From contig NZ_PZJV01000001.1 of assembly GCF_003206155.1 (NCBI RefSeq), forward strand, positions 344,990 to 408,989: a stretch of 64,000 nucleotides of DNA, read 5' to 3'. The stretch's first letter is position 1; every line of letters starts with the position of its first letter. Below the pieces are notes generated by a model. That model saw only the letters and a program-made list of their open reading frames with translations. It was not told the origin of the DNA and did no database searches. Source of the DNA: Salinicola halophilus. GTDB taxonomy: Bacteria > Pseudomonadota > Gammaproteobacteria > Pseudomonadales > Halomonadaceae. Shown here in pieces: positions 9,003 through 18,348 of the stretch. The translations under genes were made by a program, and so were the position numbers.

Positions 9003-10592
9003 ATGGCAGAACGCCAGATAGCAGAAGCGGCGGCGCTTCGCAGAACATTTGCCATCATTAGTCACCCGGATGCGGGTAAGACCACCATCACCGAAAAGAT
9101 GCTGCTGTTCGGCAACGCCATCCAGCTCGCGGGCTCGGTCAAGAGCAAGCGCGACGACCGCCATACGACGTCGGACTGGATGAAGATGGAGCAGGAACGC
9201 GGTATCTCGGTGACGACCTCGGTGATGCAGTTCCCCTACAAGGATCGTATCGTCAACCTGCTCGATACGCCGGGTCACGAGGATTTCTCCGAGGACACCT
9301 ACCGCACCCTCACCGCGGTCGACTCTGCGCTGATGGTGATCGACGCCGCCAAGGGCGTCGAGGATCGCACCATCAAACTGATGGAGGTCTGCCGGCTGCG
9401 TACCACGCCAATACTGACCTTCATCAACAAGATGGATCGGGAGACGCGGGATCCGATCGAAGTCATGGACGAGATCGAGACGGTGCTCAACATCCATTGC
9501 GCCCCGATGACCTGGCCGATCGGCATGGGCAAGGAGTTCAAGGGGGTCTACCACCTCTATAACGACGTGGTGCATCTCTACAGCCACGGTCAGGGCAACC
9601 GGATTCCGGACGACAACCGTATCGAGGGGCTCGACAATCCCGAGGTCGAGCGCGTGCTGGGCGAGTACGCGGCCGATGCACTCAGAACCGAAGTGGAGCT
9701 CGTTCGCGGCGCCTCGCATGAGTTCGATCTCGAGGCCTACCGCCGCGGTGAGCTGAGCCCGGTCTATTTCGGCACTGCCATGGGCAATTTCGGCGTCCGT
9801 GAGATGCTCGACGGCTTCGTCGAATGCGCGCCCGCGCCGCAGCCGCGAGAGACCGATACGCGCGAGGTGGTTTCCGACGACGGACGCTTCTCCGGCTTCG
9901 TCTTCAAGATCCAGGCCAACATGGACCCGAAGCACCGTGACCGGGTGGCGTTTCTGCGGATCTGCTCCGGGAAGTACGAGCGCAACATGAAGATGCGCCA
10001 CGTGCGCACCGGCAAGGACGTCAAGATCGCCGACGCCTTGACCTTCATGGCTTCCGATCGCGCACACGTCGAAGAGGCGTGGCCTGGCGATATCATCGGT
10101 CTGCACAACCACGGCACCATCCAGATCGGCGACAGTTTCACTGCAGGCGAGGACATGCGCTTTCTGGGCATCCCGCATTTCGCACCGGAGCTCTTCCGCC
10201 GCGTGCGACTGCGCGACCCGCTGAAGATGAAGGCTCTCCAGAAAGGGCTTCAGCAGCTCTCCGAGGAGGGGGCGACTCAGGTCTTCATGCCGCTGGACAA
10301 CAACGATCTGATCGTCGGCGCGGTCGGTACGCTGCAGTTCGACGTCGTCGCCCACCGCCTGAAGGAAGAGTACAAGGTCGATTGCATCTACGAGCCGGTG
10401 AACGTCAACACGGCGCGGTGGATCTTCTGCGAAGACGCCAAGAAACTCGACGAGTTCAAGCGCAAGGCGAGCCAGAACCTGGCCTATGACGGCGGCGACT
10501 ATCTCACCTACCTGGCGCCGACGCGGGTCAACCTGCAGATGACCCAGGAGCGCTGGCCCGATGTCGTCTTCCGGGCGACCCGCGAGCACTGA
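9003..10592 (+). CDS. prfC: Peptide chain release factor 3 (RF3)
   Basis: 529 residues, the same length as Escherichia coli RF3. This GTPase drives release of RF1/RF2 from the ribosome after termination. The G1 loop [10 protein letters not shown]3 DTPGHED and G4 NKMD are intact, and the body ([29 protein letters not shown]-like NTARWIF) follows the family to the C-terminal REH. The ATG at 9003 was chosen because upstream in-frame sequence has no family similarity. The first 12 residues ([12 protein letters not shown]) precede the conserved [11 protein letters not shown] and are the part that would be replaced if an element integrated at the 5' end. It is followed by mscL after a 177-bp gap without evident structure. 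Confidence 0.97.
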   Translation: MAERQIAEAAALRRTFAIISHPDAGKTTITEKMLLFGNAIQLAGSVKSKRDDRHTTSDWMKMEQERGISVTTSVMQFPYKDRIVNLLDTPGHEDFSEDTYRTLTAVDSALMVIDAAKGVEDRTIKLMEVCRLRTTPILTFINKMDRETRDPIEVMDEIETVLNIHCAPMTWPIGMGKEFKGVYHLYNDVVHLYSHGQGNRIPDDNRIEGLDNPEVERVLGEYAADALRTEVELVRGASHEFDLEAYRRGELSPVYFGTAMGNFGVREMLDGFVECAPAPQPRETDTREVVSDDGRFSGFVFKIQANMDPKHRDRVAFLRICSGKYERNMKMRHVRTGKDVKIADALTFMASDRAHVEEAWPGDIIGLHNHGTIQIGDSFTAGEDMRFLGIPHFAPELFRRVRLRDPLKMKALQKGLQQLSEEGATQVFMPLDNNDLIVGAVGTLQFDVVAHRLKEEYKVDCIYEPVNVNTARWIFCEDAKKLDEFKRKASQNLAYDGGDYLTYLAPTRVNLQMTQERWPDVVFRATREH

Positions 10593-10769
10593 CGCGTTTG
10601 CGCTGAAGGCCGGTGCGCACCCGGGCGAGAGGCCAACTTGTCGGTCGGCGAGAAGTGACCCATCCTCCATGACAATATCCAGGACAACAGCGTCATCAAC
10701 CGCCTCGACGACTCACCATGTCGTCGTGGCATTCGTGCCGGGTGTCGGCAAGTAACGGGAGGAACGGCG

Positions 10770-11264
10770 GTGGCTTCAAAATTCTTGAAGGAGTTCCGCG
10801 AGTTCGCGGTCAAGGGCAACGTCGTCGACATGGCGGTAGGGATCATCATCGGCGGCGCGTTCACGCTGATCGTGCAGAGCCTGGTCAAGAACGTGATGAA
10901 CCCGCTGCTGGGTCTGCTGATCGGCGGCGTGGACTTTTCCAACTTCTTCGTGACGCTCAAGGAGGGCGCCACCCCCGGCCCCTATGCGTCGCTCGCGGCG
11001 GCGCAGCAAGCAGGCGCGGTCACGCTGGACTACGGTCTTTTCCTCAACGCCGTCATCAGTTTCGTGATCGTGGCTTTCGCCGTCTTCCTCCTAGTGCGCA
11101 CCATCAACCGCCTGAAGCGAGAGGAAGCGATCGAGCCCAAGGCGCCGACGGACAAGGCCTGCCCGCGCTGCTTCATGACGATTCCCATCAAGGCGAGCAA
11201 ATGCGGCCACTGCACCGCCGATCTCGAAACGGGCGAGCCCGCGACCGCCGACAAGACGCTTTGA
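10770..11264 (+). CDS. mscL: Large-conductance mechanosensitive channel with C-terminal zinc ribbon
   Basis: 164 residues; most MscL proteins are near 136. The channel opens under extreme membrane tension and releases solutes on hypo-osmotic shock, an important safety valve for a cell that accumulates ectoine. The N-terminal [20 protein letters not shown] and TM1 ([17 protein letters not shown]) are canonical; TM2 lies at about residues 92-110 ([18 protein letters not shown]). After the basic RLKREE segment there is an added module with CPRC at 131-134 and CGHC at 145-148, a four-cysteine zinc ribbon. The start is GTG, preceded by GGGAGG at the right distance. The zinc ribbon would lie in the cytoplasm. 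Confidence 0.95.
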   Translation: MASKFLKEFREFAVKGNVVDMAVGIIIGGAFTLIVQSLVKNVMNPLLGLLIGGVDFSNFFVTLKEGATPGPYASLAAAQQAGAVTLDYGLFLNAVISFVIVAFAVFLLVRTINRLKREEAIEPKAPTDKACPRCFMTIPIKASKCGHCTADLETGEPATADKTL

Positions 11265-11294
11265 CGACCGTTCACCGGCGAGCGGTTGCATGTC

Positions 11295-12077
11295 ATGAAT
11301 GACAGCTTTCTGTTCGATGCCCACTGCCACCTCGACTTTCCCGAGTTCGATCACGACCGTGAAGCAGTGTTCGCTCGAGCGCGGCAGGCCGGGGTGCGTC
11401 GTTTCATGGTGCCGGGCACGACACGGGCACGCTGGCCCGACGTAACGTCGCTGGCCGAGCGAGAGGGTGTGGTGGTGTCGCTAGGGCTTCACCCCTATTT
11501 TCTCGATGAACACGGAGCCGACGATCTGGAGGCGCTGGAACGCGCGTTGGCGAACGATTCGCGGATCGTGGGTATCGGCGAGTGCGGCATCGATGCGCGG
11601 TTCGAGCAGACGCTCGATCGGCAGTGGGTGATCTTCGAAGCACAGCTGCAGCTCGCCAAGCGCTTCCGGCTCCCCGTCGTCGTGCACTGCGTTCACGCCG
11701 ACGATACCGTCGCCAAGCGATTGAGGGAGCTCGCGCTACCGGCTGGCGGGCTCGTCCACGCCTTCGGCGGAAGTCCCCAGCAGGCTCGGCGCTTCATCGA
11801 TCTCGGTTACACCCTGGGTATCGGGGGCAGCGTCACCTATTCCCGTGCCCAGCGACTTCATCGGAGCGTCGCGTCGCTGCCCGACGATGCCTTCGTGCTC
11901 GAAACGGATAGCCCGGACATGCCGCTCAGTGGCCATCAGGGGTCGCGCAACGAACCCTGTCGACTCGCCGCTGTCTGCGAGCGGGTCGCCGAACTGAGGG
12001 GGCAGAACCCGGCGGAGGTGGCGAGACATACCGCGCGCAACGCCCGCCGGCTGTTCGGATGCCAATCCGAAGGATGA
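11295..12077 (+). CDS. yjjV: TatD-family metal-dependent hydrolase, YjjV type
   Basis: 260 residues (E. coli YjjV has 259). This TIM-barrel metallohydrolase family has reported DNase activity. The HxH metal motif is near the start (DAHCHLDF), the metal Glu is in GIGECGID, further histidines are in VVHCVHADD and LVHAFGG, and ETDSPDMPL carries the late Asp. The ATG at 11295 gives the family length; a TTG at 11286 in the same frame would add three residues. It follows mscL by 30 bp and is convergent with ygfZ, 18 bp away. In E. coli, prfC and yjjV are also close to each other, so part of this neighbourhood is conserved. Confidence 0.92.
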   Translation: MNDSFLFDAHCHLDFPEFDHDREAVFARARQAGVRRFMVPGTTRARWPDVTSLAEREGVVVSLGLHPYFLDEHGADDLEALERALANDSRIVGIGECGIDARFEQTLDRQWVIFEAQLQLAKRFRLPVVVHCVHADDTVAKRLRELALPAGGLVHAFGGSPQQARRFIDLGYTLGIGGSVTYSRAQRLHRSVASLPDDAFVLETDSPDMPLSGHQGSRNEPCRLAAVCERVAELRGQNPAEVARHTARNARRLFGCQSEG

Positions 12078-12095
12078 ATCCAGAGTCTGGAACGC

Positions 12096-13136
12096 TCAGC
12101 CCTCGACCAGCGTTTCCGGATCGAGACGCTCCAGCGGGTAGGGCAGGGGGTGGACGCTGACCGCTCGCTCATCGAGGTAGAGCGGCTCGGACTCCTTGCC
12201 GGTATTGAGAATGATCAGGGCAAGGCACTCATCGCCGTCGGCGCTCTCGATGGCCTGAAAGAGTTCACCCACGCGCTTGCCAGCGGCATCGCGTATTTCG
12301 GCACCCGGTAACGGCGGCGTCGCACCCGTGAGCGTCGCGATCTGCAGGCGACGTTTCACCTGACCGCGAAAGTGAGCCCGCGCCACGATCTCCTGACCGG
12401 TGTAGCAACCCTTGCGGAAGCTGATACCGCCCAGCGCTTCCCAGTTGAGCATCTGTGGCAGGTAGCCGTCGCTGCGTTCGGCATTCAGCCAGGCGATGCC
12501 CGCCGCGATGTCCTCCCGCTTCCAGAATCGATTGCCGGCGGCGGGGAGATCGATCGCCAGGCGATTCCACTGCGCGATGGCGTTCGCTTCATCGAGCGCG
12601 AATAGCCAGCGTGGCCGCGGCCCGGGGTGACGAAGTGCCAGGCCCGTCGGGTTCTGGCGCATCTCCCAGGCGCGCGCCGGCAGCTCGGGGAGATCGGTCA
12701 GTGACAGGGATGTCGGCTCGCCCACCACGCCGAAGAGCGCAATGTCGTCACGCCGAGTGAGCGTCGTCTTGTAGAAGGGGGCGAACTTGTTCAACTGCTG
12801 GGCCAGCGGTTCGGCGAGTGACACGTCGAGCAGTAGCCAGTATCGATGCTCGGCGACCTTGAGTACCTCGGCGTTGGCGATCATCCGCCCCTTGGGCGTG
12901 GAGAAGGCGGTCAACGGGGCAAGGCGGCCGTCGGCGTGCTCGACGTTGGCACTCATCTGCCCCTGCAGGAAACGTTCGGCATCGACGCCTTCGCACTCGA
13001 GGATCTTGAGATGACTCAGCGGCGTGAGCCACGCAGTCGTCGCGGGGTCGAGGCGATCGTCCTCGGGAAAGCGCCAGTCGTGGCCCGGTTCCAGCGTGCC
13101 CTGCTGTGCCTTGAGGTGTGCCATCCAGTCGTTCAT
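12096..13136 (-). CDS. ygfZ: tRNA-modifying / Fe-S cluster assembly factor YgfZ
   Basis: 346 residues. YgfZ is a folate-binding relative of the GcvT T-protein that supports some Fe-S enzymes, including MiaB-dependent tRNA thiomethylation. The signature KGCYTGQE with its essential cysteine is present in GISFRKGCYTGQEIVARAHF. The N-terminal half (ILECEGVDAERFLQGQMSANV and FSTPKGRM) also fits. The ATG at 13136 was chosen because AGGGAGA lies just ahead of it; an upstream in-frame ATG at 13202 would add 22 residues unlike the family. It is alone on the minus strand here and convergent with yjjV. Confidence 0.93.
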   Translation of the reverse strand: MNDWMAHLKAQQGTLEPGHDWRFPEDDRLDPATTAWLTPLSHLKILECEGVDAERFLQGQMSANVEHADGRLAPLTAFSTPKGRMIANAEVLKVAEHRYWLLLDVSLAEPLAQQLNKFAPFYKTTLTRRDDIALFGVVGEPTSLSLTDLPELPARAWEMRQNPTGLALRHPGPRPRWLFALDEANAIAQWNRLAIDLPAAGNRFWKREDIAAGIAWLNAERSDGYLPQMLNWEALGGISFRKGCYTGQEIVARAHFRGQVKRRLQIATLTGATPPLPGAEIRDAAGKRVGELFQAIESADGDECLALIILNTGKESEPLYLDERAVSVHPLPYPLERLDPETLVEG

Positions 13137-13309
13137 GCAGCTATCTCCCTGCTTGAATGGGTGCGAGTCAGTGCCTCTGAGATGGTGACACATGCCACGC
13201 AATGCAACGGCCCGAGTCGGCCCGGGCAGAAGCCGGTTAGCGTGCTATTCTGGTGAGTCGTTTTCATTCCGGCGAGCCGTGCGCTTGCCGTCAGCCAAGT
13301 GAGCCCAGC

Positions 13310-13507
13310 ATGTCACAGATCAATCTCGCCCTAGAGGGCCTCTCCACACCAGAGGATCTCAACCGGGTCACCACCGCGCTGATGATGGTCGACGGTGTCG
13401 AAACCGTGGATATCGGTCGCGACTGGGCAGAAGTGGACGGCAACGTGAGTCGCGCGGCGCTCATCGAAGCCGTAGCGGCGCTGAAAGGCGGCTTCGCAGC
13501 GCGCTGA
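13310..13507 (+). CDS. Small HMA-fold protein without the CxxC metal motif
   Basis: 65 residues from the ATG at 13310. The pattern INLALEGLSTPEDLNRVTTAL, GVETVDIG, AEVDGNVSRAALIEAVAALKG follows the beta-alpha-beta-beta-alpha-beta ferredoxin-like fold of heavy-metal-associated (CopZ/MerP) domains. The metal-binding CxxC of that family is absent: the equivalent loop reads EGLSTPED, and there is no cysteine in the protein. It therefore probably does not bind Cu or Zn in the usual way. It lies 92 bp before uvrB. A longer frame from GTG at 13253 is open but its start has no family support. Function unknown. Confidence 0.7.
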   Translation: MSQINLALEGLSTPEDLNRVTTALMMVDGVETVDIGRDWAEVDGNVSRAALIEAVAALKGGFAAR

Positions 13508-13599
13508 TGGCGGTATTTTCCTGCGACGAGCGAGCGGCGAGCCGCTTCAGGCGTGTTTCGTTCGGCGTTCTTGAAGATCAACGGTTTGGACCCTAATTC

Positions 13600-15636
13600 A
13601 TGAGCATGGATAAACCTTTCAAGATTCAGTCGAATTATCAGCCGGCCGGAGATCAACCTGCAGCGATCGAAGGGCTGATCAAGGGATTGGGAGCGGGCCT
13701 ATCGCATCAGACATTGCTGGGTGTCACGGGCTCCGGCAAGACCTTCACCATGGCCAACGTGGTCGAGCGCCTGCAGCGCCCGACCATCGTGCTCGCGCCC
13801 AACAAGACACTCGCGGCACAGCTCTACGGCGAGTTCAAGAGCTTCTTTCCTGACAACGCCGTCGAGTATTTCGTCTCGTACTACGACTACTATCAGCCCG
13901 AAGCCTACGTCCCGTCCTCGGATACCTTCATCGAGAAGGATGCCTCGATCAACGATCACATCGAGCAGATGCGGCTGTCGGCGACCAAGGCGTTGCTGGA
14001 GCGTCGGGATGCGCTGATCGTGGTCTCGGTATCGGCGATCTACGGTCTCGGCGACCCGCAGCAGTACATGAAGATGCGGCTGCATTTCAACCGTGGCGAG
14101 CAGATCGACCAGCGCAGTTTCCTGCGCCGGCTGGCGGAGCTTCAGTACACTCGCAATGATGCCGATTTCCGCCGGGGTACCTACCGCGTGCGCGGGGATG
14201 TCATCGACGTTTTCCCGGCGGATGCCGAGGACGAGGGTGTGCGTGTCGAACTCTTCGGTGACGAGATCGACTCGATCCGGCTATTCGATCCGCTGACGGG
14301 GGAGGTGCGCGGGCAGGTGCCGCGGATGACCATCTACCCCAAGACTCACTACGTCACGCCTCGCGATACGATTCTCGGCGCCATCGATTCGATCAAGCAG
14401 GAGCTGGCGGATCGTCTGGAGTACCTGCGCAATCATGAGCGCCTGGTCGAGGCACAGCGTCTCGAGCAGCGCACGCTCTACGACATCGAGATGATGCTCG
14501 AGCTCGGCTACTGCAACGGGATCGAGAACTACTCCCGCTATCTCTCGGGGCGTGACCCGGGGCAGGCGCCGCCGACCTTCTTCGACTATCTGCCGGACGA
14601 TGCGCTGCTATTCATCGACGAGTCCCACGTCAGCGTTTCTCAGGTCGGGGGGATGTACAAGGGCGACCGCTCGCGGAAGGAGACGCTGGTCGAATACGGT
14701 TTCCGACTACCTTCGGCGCTCGACAACCGACCGATGAAGTTCGAAGAGTGGGAGGGCATCGTTCCTCAAACGGTGTTCGTCTCCGCGACACCGGGCAATT
14801 ACGAAGCCGCACATGCGGGCCAAGTGGTCGAGCAGGTGGTGCGCCCGACCGGGCTCGTCGATCCGGAAATCGAGGTCCGGCCGGCATCCACTCAGGTCGA
14901 CGACCTGCTCTCGGAAATTCGCTTGCGTCTCGAAGTCGGCGAGCGGGTACTGGTCACCACGTTGACCAAGCGCATGGCGGAGGATCTGACCGAATATCTC
15001 GACGAGCACGACGTGCGGGTTCGCTACCTCCACTCGGACATCGATACCGTCGAGCGCGTGGAGATCATCCGTGACCTGCGGCTCGGTAAGTTCGACGTGC
15101 TGGTCGGGATCAACTTGCTGCGCGAAGGCCTGGATATTCCCGAAGTGTCGCTGGTCGCGATTCTCGACGCCGACAAGGAGGGCTTTCTGCGCGCCGAGCG
15201 CTCGCTGATCCAGACCATCGGTCGTGCGGCGCGAAACGCCCACGGGAAGGCGATTCTCTATGGGGATCGCATCACCGATTCGATGCGGCGTGCCATCGAC
15301 GAAACGGAACGACGTCGCGCCAAGCAGATCGCCCATAACGAAGAGCACGGTATCACGCCGCAGACCGTGACCAAGTCGGTCGCCGATATCATGGAAGGGG
15401 CGCAGGCGCCGGGGCGCAAGGGCAGCCGCAAGCGCACCGAGCAGCTGGTGGCCGAGGCGCCGGGCGAGTATACCCAGGAGGCGCTACGCGACATGAACGC
15501 CACGCAGCTCTCCAAGGAGATCGGCAAGCTCGAGGACAAGATGCACGAAGCGGCGCAGAACCTGGAGTTCGAGCGTGCGGCCAAGCTGCGTGACCAAACG
15601 CAGACGCTCAAGGCAAGGCTCCTCGAGCTGGGCTGA
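13600..15636 (+). CDS. uvrB: Excinuclease ABC subunit B
   Basis: 678 residues. UvrB is the damage-verifying helicase-like subunit of nucleotide excision repair; it is loaded by UvrA and recruits UvrC. Walker A is GVTGSGKT (about residues 42-49), the DEAD-like box is DESH, and the damage-probing beta-hairpin region reads [18 protein letters not shown]. Helicase motif VI appears as QTIGRAARN. The C-terminal UVR domain that contacts UvrC is present ([20 protein letters not shown]). No obvious LexA box (CTG-N10-CAG) was noticed in the 92 bp upstream. nei follows after 30 bp, so two DNA-repair genes are probably cotranscribed. Confidence 0.98.
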   Translation: MSMDKPFKIQSNYQPAGDQPAAIEGLIKGLGAGLSHQTLLGVTGSGKTFTMANVVERLQRPTIVLAPNKTLAAQLYGEFKSFFPDNAVEYFVSYYDYYQPEAYVPSSDTFIEKDASINDHIEQMRLSATKALLERRDALIVVSVSAIYGLGDPQQYMKMRLHFNRGEQIDQRSFLRRLAELQYTRNDADFRRGTYRVRGDVIDVFPADAEDEGVRVELFGDEIDSIRLFDPLTGEVRGQVPRMTIYPKTHYVTPRDTILGAIDSIKQELADRLEYLRNHERLVEAQRLEQRTLYDIEMMLELGYCNGIENYSRYLSGRDPGQAPPTFFDYLPDDALLFIDESHVSVSQVGGMYKGDRSRKETLVEYGFRLPSALDNRPMKFEEWEGIVPQTVFVSATPGNYEAAHAGQVVEQVVRPTGLVDPEIEVRPASTQVDDLLSEIRLRLEVGERVLVTTLTKRMAEDLTEYLDEHDVRVRYLHSDIDTVERVEIIRDLRLGKFDVLVGINLLREGLDIPEVSLVAILDADKEGFLRAERSLIQTIGRAARNAHGKAILYGDRITDSMRRAIDETERRRAKQIAHNEEHGITPQTVTKSVADIMEGAQAPGRKGSRKRTEQLVAEAPGEYTQEALRDMNATQLSKEIGKLEDKMHEAAQNLEFERAAKLRDQTQTLKARLLELG

Positions 15637-15666
15637 TCCGCGCATTGGCCGACCCAAGGAGGGGGG

Positions 15667-16488
15667 ATGCCAGAAGGACCGGAAATACGCCGCGTCGCGG
15701 ACCGACTCGGCAAAGTGCTCGTCGACGCGCCGCTGACGCGGGTCTGGTTTGCGTACCCGGTCCTCGAGGCCAGCGCCGAAGCCCTAGCCGGTAGTCGGGT
15801 GACGGCGGTGGATAGCTGGGGCAAGGCGCTCCTCACGACGTTCGCTTCGGGCCAAGTGCTTTATTCCCATAATCAGCTTTACGGCGTATGGCGAATTCAT
15901 AGAGCAGGGCAGGAGCCGCGGACTCGCCGTGTACTTCGGGCGCGACTCGAGACGACGACTCACGTCGCCAGTCTGTACAGCGCCTCGGACATTTCGCTCT
16001 GGACGATCGATACACTGCACGAGCAGCCGTTTCTGGCGCGTTTGGGCCCCGACCTGCTCACGCATGACGTCACGGTCGCGCAGATCGACGAACGCTTGAA
16101 TGCGCCAGCCTTTCGTCGTCGAGGGTTGGGAGGGCTGTTGCTCGATCAGCATTTCCTGGCGGGTATCGGTAACTATCTGCGCTCGGAAATCCTTTTCTAT
16201 GCGGGGTTGCCACCGAAAAAGCGAGCGAGTGATTTGACCGTCGATCAGCGCTGGCGGCTGGCAGAAGAGATACTGCGGACGACCCACCAAGCTTACCGTG
16301 AGGCCGGCGTCACCAATCGTCCGGCCTGGCGTGAAACGCTGCAGCGCGCGGGGGCGACTCGGTCACGCTGGCGCCACGCCGTGTTCAATCGAGCAGGACT
16401 CGCCTGTCACGCCTGTGGCGACCAGATTCTCAAAGAAACCATCGCCTCTCGACGCCTCTACCGCTGTCCTATCTGTCAGCCCGACTGA
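15667..16488 (+). CDS. nei: Endonuclease VIII, oxidised-base DNA glycosylase
   Basis: 273 residues. The protein begins MPEGPEIRR with the catalytic Pro2-Glu3 and Lys (LGK, then GKALL) typical of Nei; mature Pro2 forms the Schiff base with the abasic site. It removes oxidised pyrimidines and nicks the strand. The H2TH region (LLDQHFLAGIGNYLRSEILF) and the C-terminal zinc finger (ACHACGDQI, then LYRCPICQ) are complete. GVTNRPAW and residues around it match Nei rather than MutM. AAGGAGGGGG directly precedes the ATG. It follows uvrB by 30 bp. Confidence 0.95.
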   Translation: MPEGPEIRRVADRLGKVLVDAPLTRVWFAYPVLEASAEALAGSRVTAVDSWGKALLTTFASGQVLYSHNQLYGVWRIHRAGQEPRTRRVLRARLETTTHVASLYSASDISLWTIDTLHEQPFLARLGPDLLTHDVTVAQIDERLNAPAFRRRGLGGLLLDQHFLAGIGNYLRSEILFYAGLPPKKRASDLTVDQRWRLAEEILRTTHQAYREAGVTNRPAWRETLQRAGATRSRWRHAVFNRAGLACHACGDQILKETIASRRLYRCPICQPD

Positions 16489-16667
16489 CATCGGCGCTTC
16501 CGTGAGGGAATTGTGGGTCAGCGCTTTTGGTATTTATACCGTTATCTTTTGCTGCAAAAAGAACTATCAAATTCGAACTTTGAGTGCAGTAGAATATGCG
16601 CACCTGACATAAACGGCCCGTACCCCAGGATAAAACGAGCCGTCCGTGACCCGAAGGAGAGCCGAGC

Positions 16668-18173
16668 ATGAGCGTGATCCGCGAGCAGGATCTTGTCCAA
16701 AGCGTGACCGATGCGTTGCAGTACATCTCGTACTACCACCCTAAAGACTTCATCGATGCGATGAACGCCGCGTACGAACGTGAAGAGAACCCGGCGGCAC
16801 GTGACGCGATCGCCCAGATACTGATCAATTCGCGGATGTGTGCAACCGGTCATCGCCCGATCTGCCAGGACACCGGCATCGTCACGGTCTTCGTCCATGT
16901 CGGCATGAACGTGCGCTGGGAGACCGACAAGAGCCTCGACGACATGGTCAACGAGGGGGTACGCCGCGCCTACACGCTACCCGATAACGTTCTGCGCGCC
17001 TCGGTTCTCGCCGATCCGGACGGGGCGCGGCGCAACACCGGCGACAACACGCCGGCGATCATTCATCACAAGCTGGTGCCTGGCGACACGGTCGAGATCC
17101 ATGTGGCGGCGAAAGGGGGCGGCAGCGAGGCGAAATCGAAATTCGCCATGCTCAACCCGTCGGACAGCGTGGTCGACTGGGTTCTCGAACAGCTGCCGAA
17201 GATGGGAGCCGGCTGGTGCCCGCCCGGTATGCTCGGCATCGGCATTGGCGGAACCGCCGAGAAGGCGATGGAACTCGCCAAGGAATCGCTGCTCGACCCG
17301 ATCGACATCCAGGCACTCCAGGCGCGGGGCGCCAGCAACCGAGCGGAGACGCTTCGGCTCGAGCTCTTCGACAAGGTCAATCAGACCGGTATCGGGGCGC
17401 AGGGTCTCGGCGGGCTGACGACCGTGCTGGACATCAAGGTCAAGGATTATCCCACCCATGCGGCCAACAAACCGGTCGCCATCATTCCCAACTGCGCCGC
17501 GACGCGCCACGTGCATTTCACGCTCGACGGGAGCGGGCCTGCGGTGCTGCCGGCGCCGAAACTCGATGACTGGCCGGAAATCACCTGGGAAGTGGGCGAG
17601 GGCGTGCGCCGGGTGGATCTGGACAGCCTGACCCCCGAGGCGGTTCGAGAGTGGCAGCCGGGCGATACCGTGCTGCTCTCCGGCAAGCTGTTGACCGGTC
17701 GCGACGCGGCCCACAAACGCATGATCGATATGCTGGAGAAGGGCGAGCCGCTGCCGGTGGATCTCAAGAACCGGTTCATCTACTACGTGGGTCCCGTCGA
17801 TCCCGTGGGCGACGAGGTGGTCGGTCCGGCGGGCCCCACCACGGCGACGCGAATGGACAAGTTCACGCGCCCGTTGCTCGAGAGCACGGGGCTACTCGGC
17901 ATGGTCGGCAAGGCCGAGCGCGGGCCGACGGCCATCGAGGCGATTCGTGACAACAAGGCCGTCTATCTGATGGCCGTCGGCGGCGCCGCCTACCTGGTGG
18001 CACAGGCGATCAAGAAGGCCGAGGTCATCGCTTTCGACGATTTGGGTATGGAAGCGATCTACGAGTTCGAGGTGGAGGACATGCCGGTCACGGTGGCCGT
18101 TGACCATCGAGGCGACTCGGTGCACCAGACCGGGCCTGCCAAGTGGAAAGAGATCATCGCCGAGCGCCTCTGA
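16668..18173 (+). CDS. fumA: Class I (iron-sulfur) fumarate hydratase
   Basis: 501 residues. It catalyses reversible hydration of fumarate to malate in the TCA cycle using an oxygen-sensitive [4Fe-4S] cluster. The alpha part (residues 1-about 290) has CQDTG at 66, HVAAKGGGSEAKSK, GWCPPGMLGIGIGG and PNCAATRHVHF, which supply candidate cluster cysteines. The beta part starts near residue 330 (GDTVLLSGKLLTGRDAAHKR, VGPVDPVGDEVVGPAGPTTATRMD). Both parts are joined in one chain, as in single-polypeptide class I fumarases, though the chain is shorter than E. coli FumA (548). GAAGGAGAG precedes the ATG. The 179 bp upstream contain a GGTATTTATACC palindrome (16529-16540) and a TAGAAT -10-like hexamer (16590) but no convincing full promoter. 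It ends at a clear terminator. Confidence 0.95.
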   Translation: MSVIREQDLVQSVTDALQYISYYHPKDFIDAMNAAYEREENPAARDAIAQILINSRMCATGHRPICQDTGIVTVFVHVGMNVRWETDKSLDDMVNEGVRRAYTLPDNVLRASVLADPDGARRNTGDNTPAIIHHKLVPGDTVEIHVAAKGGGSEAKSKFAMLNPSDSVVDWVLEQLPKMGAGWCPPGMLGIGIGGTAEKAMELAKESLLDPIDIQALQARGASNRAETLRLELFDKVNQTGIGAQGLGGLTTVLDIKVKDYPTHAANKPVAIIPNCAATRHVHFTLDGSGPAVLPAPKLDDWPEITWEVGEGVRRVDLDSLTPEAVREWQPGDTVLLSGKLLTGRDAAHKRMIDMLEKGEPLPVDLKNRFIYYVGPVDPVGDEVVGPAGPTTATRMDKFTRPLLESTGLLGMVGKAERGPTAIEAIRDNKAVYLMAVGGAAYLVAQAIKKAEVIAFDDLGMEAIYEFEVEDMPVTVAVDHRGDSVHQTGPAKWKEIIAERL

Positions 18174-18249
18174 TACCGCTGCGCGAACGTCGGCAGGCCG
18201 ACTTTTCGTCCAGGCGAGCCGGCCGCCAGCGACGACGTCTCGAACGTGG

Positions 18250-18283
18250 AACGCCAGGTGCCTGTGGGGCGCCTGGCGTTTTT
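18250..18283 (+). terminator. Rho-independent terminator after fumarase
   Basis: A 13-bp stem (AACGCCAGGTGCC pairing with GGCGCCTGGCGTT, one G-U pair) with a short TGTGG loop is followed by five T. It lies 77 bp after the fumarase stop and ahead of cls. Confidence 0.85.
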
Positions 18284-18348
18284 CGGTATGATGCTGTGTG
18301 GGTTGAGCAAATTGCCAGGGAGCGGGGCGTGTCGCGAGCGTACAGGGA

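Noticed and set aside
8952-10670. 572-codon frame antisense to prfC
   Set aside because: Fully covered by prfC, which matches RF3 throughout; no domain seen in the antisense frame.
13508-13599. LexA operator ahead of uvrB
   Set aside because: No CTG-N10-CAG palindrome was noticed by eye, so SOS control is not claimed.
16529-16540. GGTATTTATACC palindrome upstream of fumarase as an operator
   Set aside because: Short and without resemblance to a known operator; noted in the gene entry only.
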